Below are positions 1 through 8,165 of a DNA stretch of 64,000 nucleotides, piece by piece; the stretch's first letter is position 1; the number at the start of each line of letters is the position of its first letter. The translations under genes were made by a program, and so were the position numbers. Source of the DNA: Candidatus Obscuribacter sp. (GTDB taxonomy: Bacteria > Cyanobacteriota > Vampirovibrionia > Obscuribacterales > Obscuribacteraceae); contig JADJQZ010000001.1 in assembly GCA_016712465.1 (NCBI GenBank), positions 5,952,001 through 6,016,000 of the forward strand, read 5' to 3'. A model generated the notes under the pieces. That model had not been told where the DNA came from. It ran no database searches and worked only from the letters and a program-made list of their open reading frames with translations.

Positions 1-1
1 A

Positions 2-199
2 AGGCACAAGCTGACAGGTGCCTCCAGAGCTGAAATCGAACAACTTCTAGGCAAGCCAGCCAAAACAAGTCATTTCTCAGAGTATGAATACGTTTACTGG
101 CTCGGACCAGAGCGAAGGTTCATGAGTATCGATTCGGAATGGCTCTGCCTCAAGTTTTCTAACAACCAGGTTACAGAAGCCCGAATACTTGCTGATTAA
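2..199 (+). CDS. C-terminal fragment, BamE/SmpA/OmlA-like domain
   Basis: The reading frame is open from the window edge to a TAA stop at 197-199, so only about 65 C-terminal residues are visible. They begin with a G-A-S-R-A-E-I-E-Q-L-L-G-K-P segment, followed by a Tyr-rich strand (YEYVYWLG) and a final strand with V-T-E-A-R. The pattern 'x-E-I-x-x-L-L-G-x-P' followed by aromatic beta strands is typical of the small SmpA/OmlA (BamE-like) fold found in outer-membrane assembly lipoproteins and in many unrelated exported proteins. The N-terminus is outside the window, so a lipobox cannot be checked. The gene converges tail to tail with the next gene, one base apart. Confidence 0.6.
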   Translation, partial: RHKLTGASRAEIEQLLGKPAKTSHFSEYEYVYWLGPERRFMSIDSEWLCLKFSNNQVTEARILAD

Positions 200-200
200 C

Positions 201-1733
201 CTATACAGCAGGCACAGGCAACTCAGCAAGTAGGGGAGTGAGATACCCACGTATCAATCTGGACCCGAGATAACCTGTTTCAAGGCAGATTGAAAAAACC
301 CTTGCTCTATCCTCACCTCCTTGCTGCTCCTGAAGTTTGCCTACTCGACCTTGACCAAGGAAATCAACCAACTGAACCCGACGGCTCCGGTATTGCTGCA
401 AGGAAAGATATAGCTGCAAATGCTTTCTGGCGATGCCTTGAAAGTGCACTAGAGTATAGGTTCTAAAACTACTTACAAGCTGCCTGACCGAGGAAGACAC
501 GGCATCATTTGTACAACCCTGACAAAGGCTGTTTCCGCACTCGTCTGCAAACAGACTGGTTAGGACCCGACGCTTGCGCTTTACGTAGCGAAGTTCACTT
601 TGCTCCAAACCACTAAGACCGGAAGAATCGACCTGAATACTATCCATCTGATCAGCAGAACTGTGCTCATCATCATCCGGATTTTCACTCTCTCCAAAAC
701 TGCCATGAACTCCACCGCTAGCCACAGCGGCGCAACGCTCTTTCCTTGCCTTGGCGCTTCCAGAGTGTTCACCACCAAGCCCAGCGAGGTCTAAAAGCGC
801 TTGTACCATATCGGTCAGTTTAAACATGCCACCGGGTAGCTCTTCGATCAGACCGCACAACTCCAACTCTGTAAGGCCGACGGACAACCGAGCTGCATTG
901 ACTGAAAGCGCAGAGGAAAGACGGTCAGTTGAAAGTTTACCGTTGACCAGAAGTTTCAAGATTGACTTTTCGAATTCATTCAATACTGCATACTGCTCAT
1001 TCTCAAAAAGTGTATTGAAAACGCTCTCAATGGACTCGGCTGAAACTTGCTCCGGGACGCCTTGCTCCAATTCGTCTTGAGCAGTTTCTGGTGCAGGCGA
1101 CAAAGCGGAAGAGCTACCGAAATCAGTGCCACCACTTTCAGTATCGACCACTTCATCTGACACTTCGGCAGCTATCAAGGACTGCTCATAAGCTTCTTCA
1201 AAAGCGGGATGTTCCCACCGCGGTGTGACCAGGCTGTTGCGAATAAAAAGATCGATAAAATGCTCAGTGCTGACAAGGCATCGCTCACCGCCCTGCGACT
1301 TTCGATGGCTGTCGATTGCACCCAATACGCTATGTTGAATGTGCAAAGCGGAAGACTGCGCAATGTCAAGCAGTGACGCAAACCAATTAGAACTGACAAA
1401 AGCACCTTCCTCAGTCAACCAAATAGCAGCAAACCAGGCCTTCAGCTTCCGCACGCGATTAAAAAACGTCTTTGCTGTCAGCGAGTAACTCTTGCGACAA
1501 TCCTGGCAACGAAGCTTTCGCCTACATTTCTTTACTACTACTCGTGCGGACAGACAACCACGGCAATAGACCATGCCTCTGGCATTCATCAATCTGTACA
1601 ATTTATCCCAACAAGATTCTTCCGTCGGAAACGTCTGGCAGAACCTTTTGAAGGTGGAACTAACCAGAAGTTTATACTCGGAAACGTAACTATTGTCGAC
1701 CGAATGAAACAAATTTGGCTGATACTTACGCAT
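201..1733 (-). CDS. IS1595-derived protein with DprA-like winged helix in place of the transposase core
   Basis: The 510-aa start at ATG 1733 is preferred because GGGAGG lies about 8 bases upstream; a GTG at 1802 would add 23 residues. Residues 57-79 form a zinc ribbon (C57xxC60, C76xxC79). It is followed by an S-L-T-A-K-T-F-F-x(6)-L-x-x-W-F-x-A-I-W-L pattern, like the N-terminus of IS1595/ISXO2 transposases. The C-terminal part contains KHLQ-x-YL-x(5)-R-x-RR, matching the last helix of the same transposases. The DDE core expected between them is not recognisable. Residues about 251-306 instead look like a DprA-type winged helix (E-x-x-I-L-x-L-L ... L-x-x-L-E-L-x-G-L-I ... GG-M-F). Low-complexity acidic linkers flank it. 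I infer a DNA-binding protein derived from a transposase and not a mobile element. I see no terminal inverted repeats. Confidence 0.65.
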   Translation of the reverse strand: MRKYQPNLFHSVDNSYVSEYKLLVSSTFKRFCQTFPTEESCWDKLYRLMNARGMVYCRGCLSARVVVKKCRRKLRCQDCRKSYSLTAKTFFNRVRKLKAWFAAIWLTEEGAFVSSNWFASLLDIAQSSALHIQHSVLGAIDSHRKSQGGERCLVSTEHFIDLFIRNSLVTPRWEHPAFEEAYEQSLIAAEVSDEVVDTESGGTDFGSSSALSPAPETAQDELEQGVPEQVSAESIESVFNTLFENEQYAVLNEFEKSILKLLVNGKLSTDRLSSALSVNAARLSVGLTELELCGLIEELPGGMFKLTDMVQALLDLAGLGGEHSGSAKARKERCAAVASGGVHGSFGESENPDDDEHSSADQMDSIQVDSSGLSGLEQSELRYVKRKRRVLTSLFADECGNSLCQGCTNDAVSSSVRQLVSSFRTYTLVHFQGIARKHLQLYLSLQQYRSRRVQLVDFLGQGRVGKLQEQQGGEDRARVFSICLETGYLGSRLIRGYLTPLLAELPVPAV

Positions 1734-2039
1734 AATGCGCCCTCCCGCTTCGCTACTGGTATATAAAACGATCCACGGGCTCAAAAAGTTCAAAGTCGCC
1801 ACCCGCGCTCGAAAACCCAGCAGCCACCTGTCGTGGAATCGCTTAACCGTTAACGGTTAAGCAACTTCTCAAAGGATGGCGCGGTTCAAGCATTCACATT
1901 AAATTGAAAATTTAACCAACCATCAAAAAATCCGACCCCACAACCAGCCTCCATTAAGCCTCTAACCTGGTCACCCAGCAAGAACGATGACACAATTGTC
2001 ACTTCTCACAGCCAATTACAATGAAAAGGAAACACCTAA
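1734..2039. other. Divergent intergenic region
   Basis: About 306 bases separate the start of the IS1595-like gene from the SDR gene, which are divergently transcribed, so promoters for both should lie here. The only striking structure is the long palindrome at 1841-1862. The stretch 1900-1930 is A/T rich. I see no RNA gene or further ORF. Confidence 0.5.
1841..1862. repeat. 22-bp perfect palindrome, TTAACCGTTAACGGTTAA family
   Basis: A perfect inverted repeat with the core TTAACCGTTAACGGTTAA at 1843-1860, flanked by GC and GC to make 22 bp. The same 18-bp core occurs at 15577-15594, and its 12-bp centre ACCGTTAACGGT occurs four times inside the caspase gene. It could be an operator for the neighbouring genes. 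Its recurrence at unrelated loci makes a dispersed genomic palindrome more likely. Confidence 0.75.
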
Positions 2040-2828
2040 ATGGATTTAGAACTAAGCGGCAAAACGGCGCTCATAACAGGAGCCAGCTATGGTCTCGGAT
2101 TTGCTTGCGCTAAAGCTCTAGCCATGGAAGGTGTCTCAATTGCAATGTGCGCTAGAGACAAACAAAAAATCACATCTGCCGCAGAGAAGATTGCCACTGC
2201 CTGTAGAACAAAAGCCATAGGCATAGCTGCCGACCTGACCAAGGAAGCCGACATGCAGAACTTCGTGTCGGAAGCCAAGGCCTTTCTTGGGAAAATAGAC
2301 ATTCTGGTGGTCAGCACAGGTCACCCGCCAACTCATCCATTCTCCGTTGCAACCGACCAACAATGGAGCGAAGGTTACGAACTCGTCTTACGTCCGCCAA
2401 TTACCCTGACAAGGCTAGTACTTGAGGACATGCGCCATAGAAGATACGGCCGCATCATTTACATAGGCTCCATTTTCGGCATTGAACCGGAACAGTCGTC
2501 CGTGGTGCAGAGCACCTTGCGCACCGGCTTAAATGCCTTATCCAAGTGCGTAGCCACCGAAGTAGCTGGTGACGGCGTCACAGTAAACGTGATTTGCCCG
2601 GGCTATTTCGATACTCCACTGGTAAGAGAGCTAGCCAAACAATACGCCACTTCCGAAAATGCTTCCGTTGATGAGATTCTTAGCGCCTGGGCCGCCTATT
2701 CACCGGTAAGAAAATTCGGGAAGCCGGAAGATCTGGGAGCTCTGGTCAGCTTCCTCGCTTCTCCCAGGGGCGAATTCATAACCGGCACAACAATCACCAT
2801 GGATGGTGGCGCAGTCAGGCAGTATTAA
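2040..2828 (+). CDS. SDR-family protein, FabG-like subgroup without the Tyr/Lys dyad
   Basis: A 262-aa Rossmann-fold short-chain dehydrogenase/reductase. Residues 8-21 carry the TGAxxGLG cofactor loop, and the family serine lies in I-Y-I-G-S-I-F-G. The usual Y-x-x-x-K is replaced by Q-x-x-x-R just before the conserved A/G-L-N-A-L helix. The C-terminal C-P-G-Y-F-D-T and I-T-G-T-x-I-x-x-D-G-G motifs are intact. This resembles a known FabG-like SDR subgroup with imperfect catalytic tetrads. Oxidoreductase activity should not be assumed; the substrate is unknown. AAGGAAA lies about 9 bases before the ATG. Confidence 0.85.
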   Translation: MDLELSGKTALITGASYGLGFACAKALAMEGVSIAMCARDKQKITSAAEKIATACRTKAIGIAADLTKEADMQNFVSEAKAFLGKIDILVVSTGHPPTHPFSVATDQQWSEGYELVLRPPITLTRLVLEDMRHRRYGRIIYIGSIFGIEPEQSSVVQSTLRTGLNALSKCVATEVAGDGVTVNVICPGYFDTPLVRELAKQYATSENASVDEILSAWAAYSPVRKFGKPEDLGALVSFLASPRGEFITGTTITMDGGAVRQY

Positions 2829-2849
2829 CGAAAATGCTGACTGAGTAAA

Positions 2850-3764
2850 TCAGTTTGCAGCCTGCGTTTTATTAGCTCGGGTATTTGCCTGCGCTTTATT
2901 GCCTTTCAGACCGCTACGTCCAGCCGGCGCAGCTTTATCTACCGTTTTTGTTTTTCCAAGGGCGGCCTCACTGGCAGTCTCTTTCGTGGTCTCCTTCTTG
3001 GACTCCATCTTAGAGCTACTTTCGGCTTGCGGTTGGATTTCTTTGGGGGCCTCATTCTGCCCATCTTTTGGATCGGGTTTGGAGGGATCCGCGCACAGTT
3101 CGACATTTGGTTGGCTATCTTGTGTGTTGACCACACGCAGTTGCGCCACGATCACCGCCGGATCAAAATCGAAGGTGCGACTGGTGGCTCGCATTTTGCG
3201 CACGAAGATATTCAAATGCGGCGGACTGACCATAACAAAAAGGTAGTAGGGCGTCTCACCACTCTTCGGCACCACTTCAAAGCTCTTCAAAGAGGCAATG
3301 CCATGAAAAGCTCCCGGGGTGAGCCCGGTTTCCTTTGCAACACGCTCGTTGGTGAACTGAACTTCGCGCACTCTGGCTGTATCAAGAAAAGCCTTGTTGA
3401 AACGGCTAAACGAGAAAGTACCTACTTTAGCGGCATCGTACGACTCTAACAAAATTTGTTCAGGAGCCGTCTTCATACCGGCAGACTCGTAATCTTCATA
3501 GATTTTCACGGCCTTTTCAGGTCTTATTTTGAGGAAGTTGGTATAGCTGTCACCCAACAATTTTGCCCTGACAGGCACAAAAGTCTTGTTGTTGTAGCGC
3601 ACGGCTAAATCGCAACCGGGTAAAACCAGCACATCATGCTCATGATCATAACTGAGGCCGGGCTCGGCCAGCGCAGAAAGAGGCATAGAAAGACTGGCGC
3701 TCAGGGCTACCAAACCCGCGGCCAGAAAGGAATGAACTCGGTTCTCAGACCTTAGCCCCAACAT
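2850..3764 (-). CDS. Exported protein of unknown function with Lys/Glu/Ala-rich tail
   Basis: The ATG at 3764 is chosen (304 aa) because GCGAGG lies 7 bases upstream; an ATG at 3800 would add 12 residues. The N-terminus has a signal peptide ending near A-L-A-E-P. The central about 200 residues look folded, with a conserved-looking E-V-V-P-K-S-G-E-T-P-Y-Y-L-F-V-M-V segment, but I recognise no family. The last about 80 residues are low-complexity, rich in K, E, T, A and S, probably a disordered, highly charged tail. It is convergent with the SDR gene. Confidence 0.7.
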   Translation of the reverse strand: MLGLRSENRVHSFLAAGLVALSASLSMPLSALAEPGLSYDHEHDVLVLPGCDLAVRYNNKTFVPVRAKLLGDSYTNFLKIRPEKAVKIYEDYESAGMKTAPEQILLESYDAAKVGTFSFSRFNKAFLDTARVREVQFTNERVAKETGLTPGAFHGIASLKSFEVVPKSGETPYYLFVMVSPPHLNIFVRKMRATSRTFDFDPAVIVAQLRVVNTQDSQPNVELCADPSKPDPKDGQNEAPKEIQPQAESSSKMESKKETTKETASEAALGKTKTVDKAAPAGRSGLKGNKAQANTRANKTQAAN

Positions 3765-3890
3765 CCAAATACCTCGCAACTCTTTACTTCCCGGCGCCAT
3801 GGCCGCCGCCGCACTGCAGCGTAGCGTGAAGAGGTTATTTTAACCGATCGAGGTAGACAATTGCTCAGCTTGCGCCAATAGCCGTAACCT

Positions 3891-5981
3891 ATGGCAAATC
3901 CGACTGTAAACTTGTATCCTGCTAACTCCGACAATAATTTGAACCGGCTCAAGGAGCTTATGCTTCACCCCTTCAGGACCGCTGCCTTGCCAGAATCATG
4001 CCTTCGCCAAAACGGCCCTTGCCAAAACAGCCTTTGCCAAAACAGCCTTTGCCAGAACGGCCCTTGCCAAAACGGCACTCGTCAGAGCGACAGGTGTCAG
4101 AACAGCCCTTGCAAAGGGAAAGACCATAAGACTCGAGTCTTTCTCAGCCTCAGTCTGGCAGTAGCTGGAATATTCACGTCTGTTTCCCTATTTCCCTGCC
4201 AGGCCCTGGCTGAGACCCATGGCAGCCCCAAAGTAGAAAAACCGTCAACCACCGCCAACCACCTGGCAACCGGACTCAAGGACTACGAACAAGGAAACTT
4301 CGGAACAGCCCTGCACGCCTTCAAGGCTGCGGCCGTGGACAAAAGCCTCTCCCCTCTCGACCGAATCAAAGCCAATGTCGCTGCTGCAGACAGCGCTTAT
4401 CAGTGCGGTGAGTACCTGACAGCATTGAATATGCACAAGCGTAATCTCACTGCATTGAAAGCAGCTTCCCAGGCGGAACCGATAAGCACCGCTAAGAAGC
4501 GAAAGGCAGGCGGAGTAGCAGCAGCAAGCCTTTTACCGGATCAAGAAATAGAACAACTTCTGGCAGAGACGTATTGCGATATCGGCGAAGCCCTTTACGA
4601 GCTCGATAAGCATGACGAAGCCGCCCGCTACTTTGCCCTGGCCATTGACTGCTGGAAAACCGGCTCCGGCACTCAGGAAGTTCTATTGCGCAGTCTGGAA
4701 GGAATGGGCGCCAGCCTGATCAAAGACGGCTTCTATGCCAAAGCGCTTCCCTTCTACCTGGAAGTGGCCTTCTTAGATCGCCTCAAGTACGGAGCCGAAA
4801 GCATTCCTTACGCCTGGTCCTTGAGAGTCTTGAATGACATCTACCTTAAGCTTGAAGATCCCATTACAGCCCGGCGATGCTTCGAGCGATCGGTTTGGAA
4901 CTTTCGCAATGCCAATCGAGAGAGACTTCTGCCAGTTTGGACCAAACGTCTGGCCAACACCGAAAATCCGCCCTGTGCCGCTGATCTGGACAAACTGCTG
5001 AGTGACCGCATCTTCGGCTCGCTCGGTAAGATCTCTGACGTGGATTTTCTCAAGGCCGGAGCCTACACCGGCGTCACAGAGTACAAACAAGAACCATCCA
5101 TGCCCGCCCTGAAAGGCGACACAACCTGTCCCGATCAGGGTCTACCCTGGTCACGCCGGCGAATTGCAGTACAAGAGCCAGCCAGCATGATCTGGGCCAA
5201 TCCCCTCCAAAGGGTACAGGGCTTTGTGGTCTGTATTCCGGGCTTTGGTCTCCACCGCGGTTCATTTTCCGACCTGGGCGAAAGCCTCTCCTCCAAGGGC
5301 TTTGTAGTGGCCTCCTATGACGTACGGGGCTTCGGCGCCTACACGGCTCTAAAGGCAAGAGATCGCATTGATCTGGAAAAGAGCCTCGAAGATCTCGACG
5401 ACTCAATTATTCAGATTCGCAAAGACTTTTCCGGGGTACCGGTTTTCGTCCTGGGCGAATCTATGGGCGGCTCCCTGGCCCTGCAATTCTGCGCCAAGCA
5501 CCCGGAATTAGTGGAGGGACTAATTGCAGCAGTGCCTTCCGAGCAGCGCTATCGGCAATGGCTGACGGCAGGTAAGGTCATTTTGGGAATGCTTACCGGC
5601 AGCCGTAAACCAATCGACGTGGGACCGGTTCTGGTCAACCGCGCCACACATGATGAGGGCTTGCGCCAGACCTGGACATCCGACCCCCAGAGTCGTTTTA
5701 CTGCAACAGCTAAAGAGCTCTACGGCTTCAAGCGCTTCGTTTCACGCAATCACAACCTGGCAAAGCAAGTAAAGACCACTCCTGTGCTTATGTTTCAGGG
5801 TGTACACGACCTGCTAATCCGACCGGAGGGAACAATCAGTCTCTTCAAGGCTGTGGCTAGTCAGGATAAAGATCTTATGCTGATAGGCAAATCGGAGCAC
5901 CTGGTCTTTGAAGAGGGGCAGTTCGACAAGGCACTTCTGGTCAGCATCTGTGACTGGATGAAAACTAGAGGGAGCAAGTAA
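3891..5981 (+). CDS. TPR / alpha-beta hydrolase fusion with Cys pentapeptide-repeat N-terminus
   Basis: A 696-aa protein in three parts. Residues 39-73 are seven (C/R)-Q-N-x-x pentapeptides. Residues about 82-107 form a hydrophobic signal or anchor ending in Q-A-L-A-E. Residues about 125-350 are TPR-like helices. Residues about 430-690 are an alpha/beta hydrolase of the lysophospholipase/monoacylglycerol-lipase type, with nucleophile G-E-S524-M-G-G, acid D640 in V-H-D-L-L-I and His670 in S-E-H-L-V-F. The export signal lying more than 80 residues in is unusual. An ATG at 3960, preceded by AAGGAG at short spacing, is an alternative start but still leaves the repeats upstream of the hydrophobic segment. 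The hydrolase triad looks complete; the substrate is unknown. Confidence 0.8.
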   Translation: MANPTVNLYPANSDNNLNRLKELMLHPFRTAALPESCLRQNGPCQNSLCQNSLCQNGPCQNGTRQSDRCQNSPCKGKDHKTRVFLSLSLAVAGIFTSVSLFPCQALAETHGSPKVEKPSTTANHLATGLKDYEQGNFGTALHAFKAAAVDKSLSPLDRIKANVAAADSAYQCGEYLTALNMHKRNLTALKAASQAEPISTAKKRKAGGVAAASLLPDQEIEQLLAETYCDIGEALYELDKHDEAARYFALAIDCWKTGSGTQEVLLRSLEGMGASLIKDGFYAKALPFYLEVAFLDRLKYGAESIPYAWSLRVLNDIYLKLEDPITARRCFERSVWNFRNANRERLLPVWTKRLANTENPPCAADLDKLLSDRIFGSLGKISDVDFLKAGAYTGVTEYKQEPSMPALKGDTTCPDQGLPWSRRRIAVQEPASMIWANPLQRVQGFVVCIPGFGLHRGSFSDLGESLSSKGFVVASYDVRGFGAYTALKARDRIDLEKSLEDLDDSIIQIRKDFSGVPVFVLGESMGGSLALQFCAKHPELVEGLIAAVPSEQRYRQWLTAGKVILGMLTGSRKPIDVGPVLVNRATHDEGLRQTWTSDPQSRFTATAKELYGFKRFVSRNHNLAKQVKTTPVLMFQGVHDLLIRPEGTISLFKAVASQDKDLMLIGKSEHLVFEEGQFDKALLVSICDWMKTRGSK
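4005..4109 (+). repeat. 15-bp tandem repeats encoding (C/R)QNxx pentapeptides, 7 units
   Basis: Seven consecutive 15-bp units inside the preceding gene encode RQNGP, CQNSL, CQNSL, CQNGP, CQNGT, RQSDR and CQNSP. The unit length is a multiple of three, so copy-number change would keep the frame. Confidence 0.9.
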
Positions 5982-6998
5982 TTGGAACAGAATATCGTAT
6001 TTGCCGAGTTTGCCTTATGTGCGGCCGTCATTCTTGTCACGGGAAGCAAGCTGTCAAAGCATGCCGATGTAATAGCTGACGCCACTGGACTCGGCAAAAG
6101 CTGGGTAGGTCTGGTAATGCTTGCTACTGTTACCTCGCTGCCCGAACTGCTGACGGGAATCTCAGCAGTTACTCTTAACGATCTCCCCAATCTAGCTGTA
6201 AGCGGTACCCTTGGCAGTTGCATGTTCAACATGCTCGTCATTGCGTCTCTAGACCTTTTCAGCAAGCACAGACCAGTATCAAATATGGTGCAGCAGGGAC
6301 ATCAACTCTCCGCCGGTTTCGGCATTGTGCTTCTGGCGCTGGCCGCCATAGACATTCTATTTGGCAAATACCTTCCTTCCATCAAGCAGCTCAACTCAAT
6401 AGATCCGCTCAGCATTCTTTTCATCATCGTCTATCTGGTGGCAATGCGCCTCATTTATTCATACGAAAAAACTCGCGTGCAAGAATACGTTGAGGAAGTG
6501 GCAGTACAAGAGCAAACCAAGAAAAATCCGTTAAGAAACGCCATAATCTGGTTCACCGTGCACTCTATTTTTATTGTAGCCGCCTCCCTCTACCTACCGG
6601 ACCTGGCGGAAAGAATCGCCAAAATGACCGGCTGGGGAGAGAGTTTCATTGGCTCTTCCTTAATCGCCATCACTACCTCGTTGCCGGAAATCACCGTCTC
6701 GGTAGCAGCGGCGCGCATGGGCTCGTTTGATATGGCAGTGGCTAATCTCCTGGGCTCCAATCTCTTCAACGTAGCGATTCTAGCCGTCACCGATTTCTTC
6801 TACGTGAAAGCACCGCTTTTGCGCTGCGTCTCCCACATAAACACACTCTCAGCCATAACAGCCATCATCTGCATGGGAATCGTCGTAATCGGACTGACCT
6901 ACCGTTCAGAAAAGAAGATTCTCTATCTGGCCGGAGACGCGGCAGCCATAGCCTTCTTTTTCCTGCTAGCCAATATCCTTTTATTTGTTGCCGGCTAG
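5982..6998 (+). CDS. Sodium/calcium exchanger family membrane protein
   Basis: A 338-aa polytopic protein of the CaCA (YrbG-like) family. Two alpha repeats are visible: an N-terminal T-S-L-P-E-L-L-T-G and a C-terminal T-S-L-P-E-I-T-V-S. Each is followed by a G-S/N-x-x-F-N motif, and they are separated by a charged cytoplasmic loop near residues 160-182. Members exchange Ca2+ (or other cations) for Na+ or H+ across the inner membrane; which ions are used here cannot be read from sequence. The start is TTG at 5982, immediately after the previous stop. AGGGAG lies about 8 bases upstream inside the hydrolase gene, so the two are probably co-translated. Confidence 0.9.
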   Translation: MEQNIVFAEFALCAAVILVTGSKLSKHADVIADATGLGKSWVGLVMLATVTSLPELLTGISAVTLNDLPNLAVSGTLGSCMFNMLVIASLDLFSKHRPVSNMVQQGHQLSAGFGIVLLALAAIDILFGKYLPSIKQLNSIDPLSILFIIVYLVAMRLIYSYEKTRVQEYVEEVAVQEQTKKNPLRNAIIWFTVHSIFIVAASLYLPDLAERIAKMTGWGESFIGSSLIAITTSLPEITVSVAAARMGSFDMAVANLLGSNLFNVAILAVTDFFYVKAPLLRCVSHINTLSAITAIICMGIVVIGLTYRSEKKILYLAGDAAAIAFFFLLANILLFVAG

Positions 6999-7018
6999 AT
7001 TTCGAGTACCATTGTGAG

Positions 7019-8041
7019 ATGCGCACAGGCCAGCAATTGAGAAATTCACCGACGGGCCCAATTCTACTCTGCGCCCTTATTCTGGGCGGAGCAGTTTGTT
7101 TGCCTGCCACAAAAGCAAACCCCGTGAACAGGCAATCCGGAGCCGCCGTCGATACTGTCGAATCCTTGTTGGGTCAAGAGAAACAAACCACCAGGCAAAG
7201 GAACCCAAACAGTCCACAGGCTCAGCTCAAGAGGGCGGCACAACTGGTCAAATCCGACCATGTAGTTGCCGCCAAGCCGATTTTGAACAAGCTACTAAAG
7301 CAAGACCCCAGAAACGTCAAAGCATTGCGCCTTCTAGCTGAATGCCACATAAACGAGAATCTAGAGGGCACCGGCCACAAACGGGCCAGGCAGCTCCTGC
7401 AGCGGGCCATCAAAATAGATCCTGATTACAGCGACAGCTATCGCCTTCTAGCCGACATCGAGCTAATCGACGGCAACTACAAGCAAGCGCTCACCCTTTG
7501 CGATAGGGCACTGGCCTGCAGCAAACCGGTTAATGTCGCCCATCGCACTAAATCTATCGCCCTCACCAACGAGAAACGCCCTAAGGAAGCAGTAAAAGAA
7601 ATGGAACTCTTTCTGGAAGGCGTGAAGAAAGTCGGCAAGAAGCCTCCCACCCGCACCGTGGAAGTTTATGCCGGGACCCTTGAAGAAGCCGGTATGTATA
7701 AAGATGCAATTGCAGTCTACTCACAAATGCAGAAGGACCATTATTCAGACCACCTGGCCTTGAAAGTAGCCCAGTGCTATCAAAAAATGGCCAAACCGGA
7801 AGAGGCCGTGCGCACCCTGGATCAGCTCATCAAAGCCAATGATCAAGATGAATTGGCCCTTGCCGAGCGCGCTCGTATTTTTGTCTCCATGGGCAAGCTT
7901 AAAGAGGCCCTGAGAGATTATAGTAAATCCATAGAACTGGCGCCCATGAGTAAATCCTATCTGGAACGGGCCGCTGTTTACGAAAAACTGGGCATGAAAG
8001 ATAAAGCAAATTCAGACAGGCAGAAGGCGGCGGCTTTTTAA
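7019..8041 (+). CDS. Exported TPR protein
   Basis: A 340-aa protein with an N-terminal signal peptide (hydrophobic I-L-L-C-A-L-I-L-G-G-A-V-C-L core) and about six tetratricopeptide units from residue 65 to the end, with typical W/L-G-Y-A-F-A-P spacing such as A-L-R-D-Y-S-K-S-I-E-L-A-P. TPR arrays are protein-interaction scaffolds; no enzymatic domain is present. It starts 20 bases after the exchanger and probably belongs to the same transcript. The Cys at the end of the hydrophobic core could make it a lipoprotein, but the lipobox is poor. Confidence 0.85.
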   Translation: MRTGQQLRNSPTGPILLCALILGGAVCLPATKANPVNRQSGAAVDTVESLLGQEKQTTRQRNPNSPQAQLKRAAQLVKSDHVVAAKPILNKLLKQDPRNVKALRLLAECHINENLEGTGHKRARQLLQRAIKIDPDYSDSYRLLADIELIDGNYKQALTLCDRALACSKPVNVAHRTKSIALTNEKRPKEAVKEMELFLEGVKKVGKKPPTRTVEVYAGTLEEAGMYKDAIAVYSQMQKDHYSDHLALKVAQCYQKMAKPEEAVRTLDQLIKANDQDELALAERARIFVSMGKLKEALRDYSKSIELAPMSKSYLERAAVYEKLGMKDKANSDRQKAAAF

Positions 8042-8165
8042 GCAAATTGAGGACGACCCTGGACTTTGGGGGCGACATGAAAGAGCAACTTTGAAAGCAA
8101 GCCTGGCGACATTAAAGGCAACTCTGGGGGATATTTTGGCGGCGACTCCACATCCAGATAAATAC

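Noticed and set aside
201..1862. A complete IS1595 insertion sequence
   Set aside because: No terminal inverted repeats or target duplication were seen and the catalytic core is missing; only the ends of the transposase protein are recognisable.
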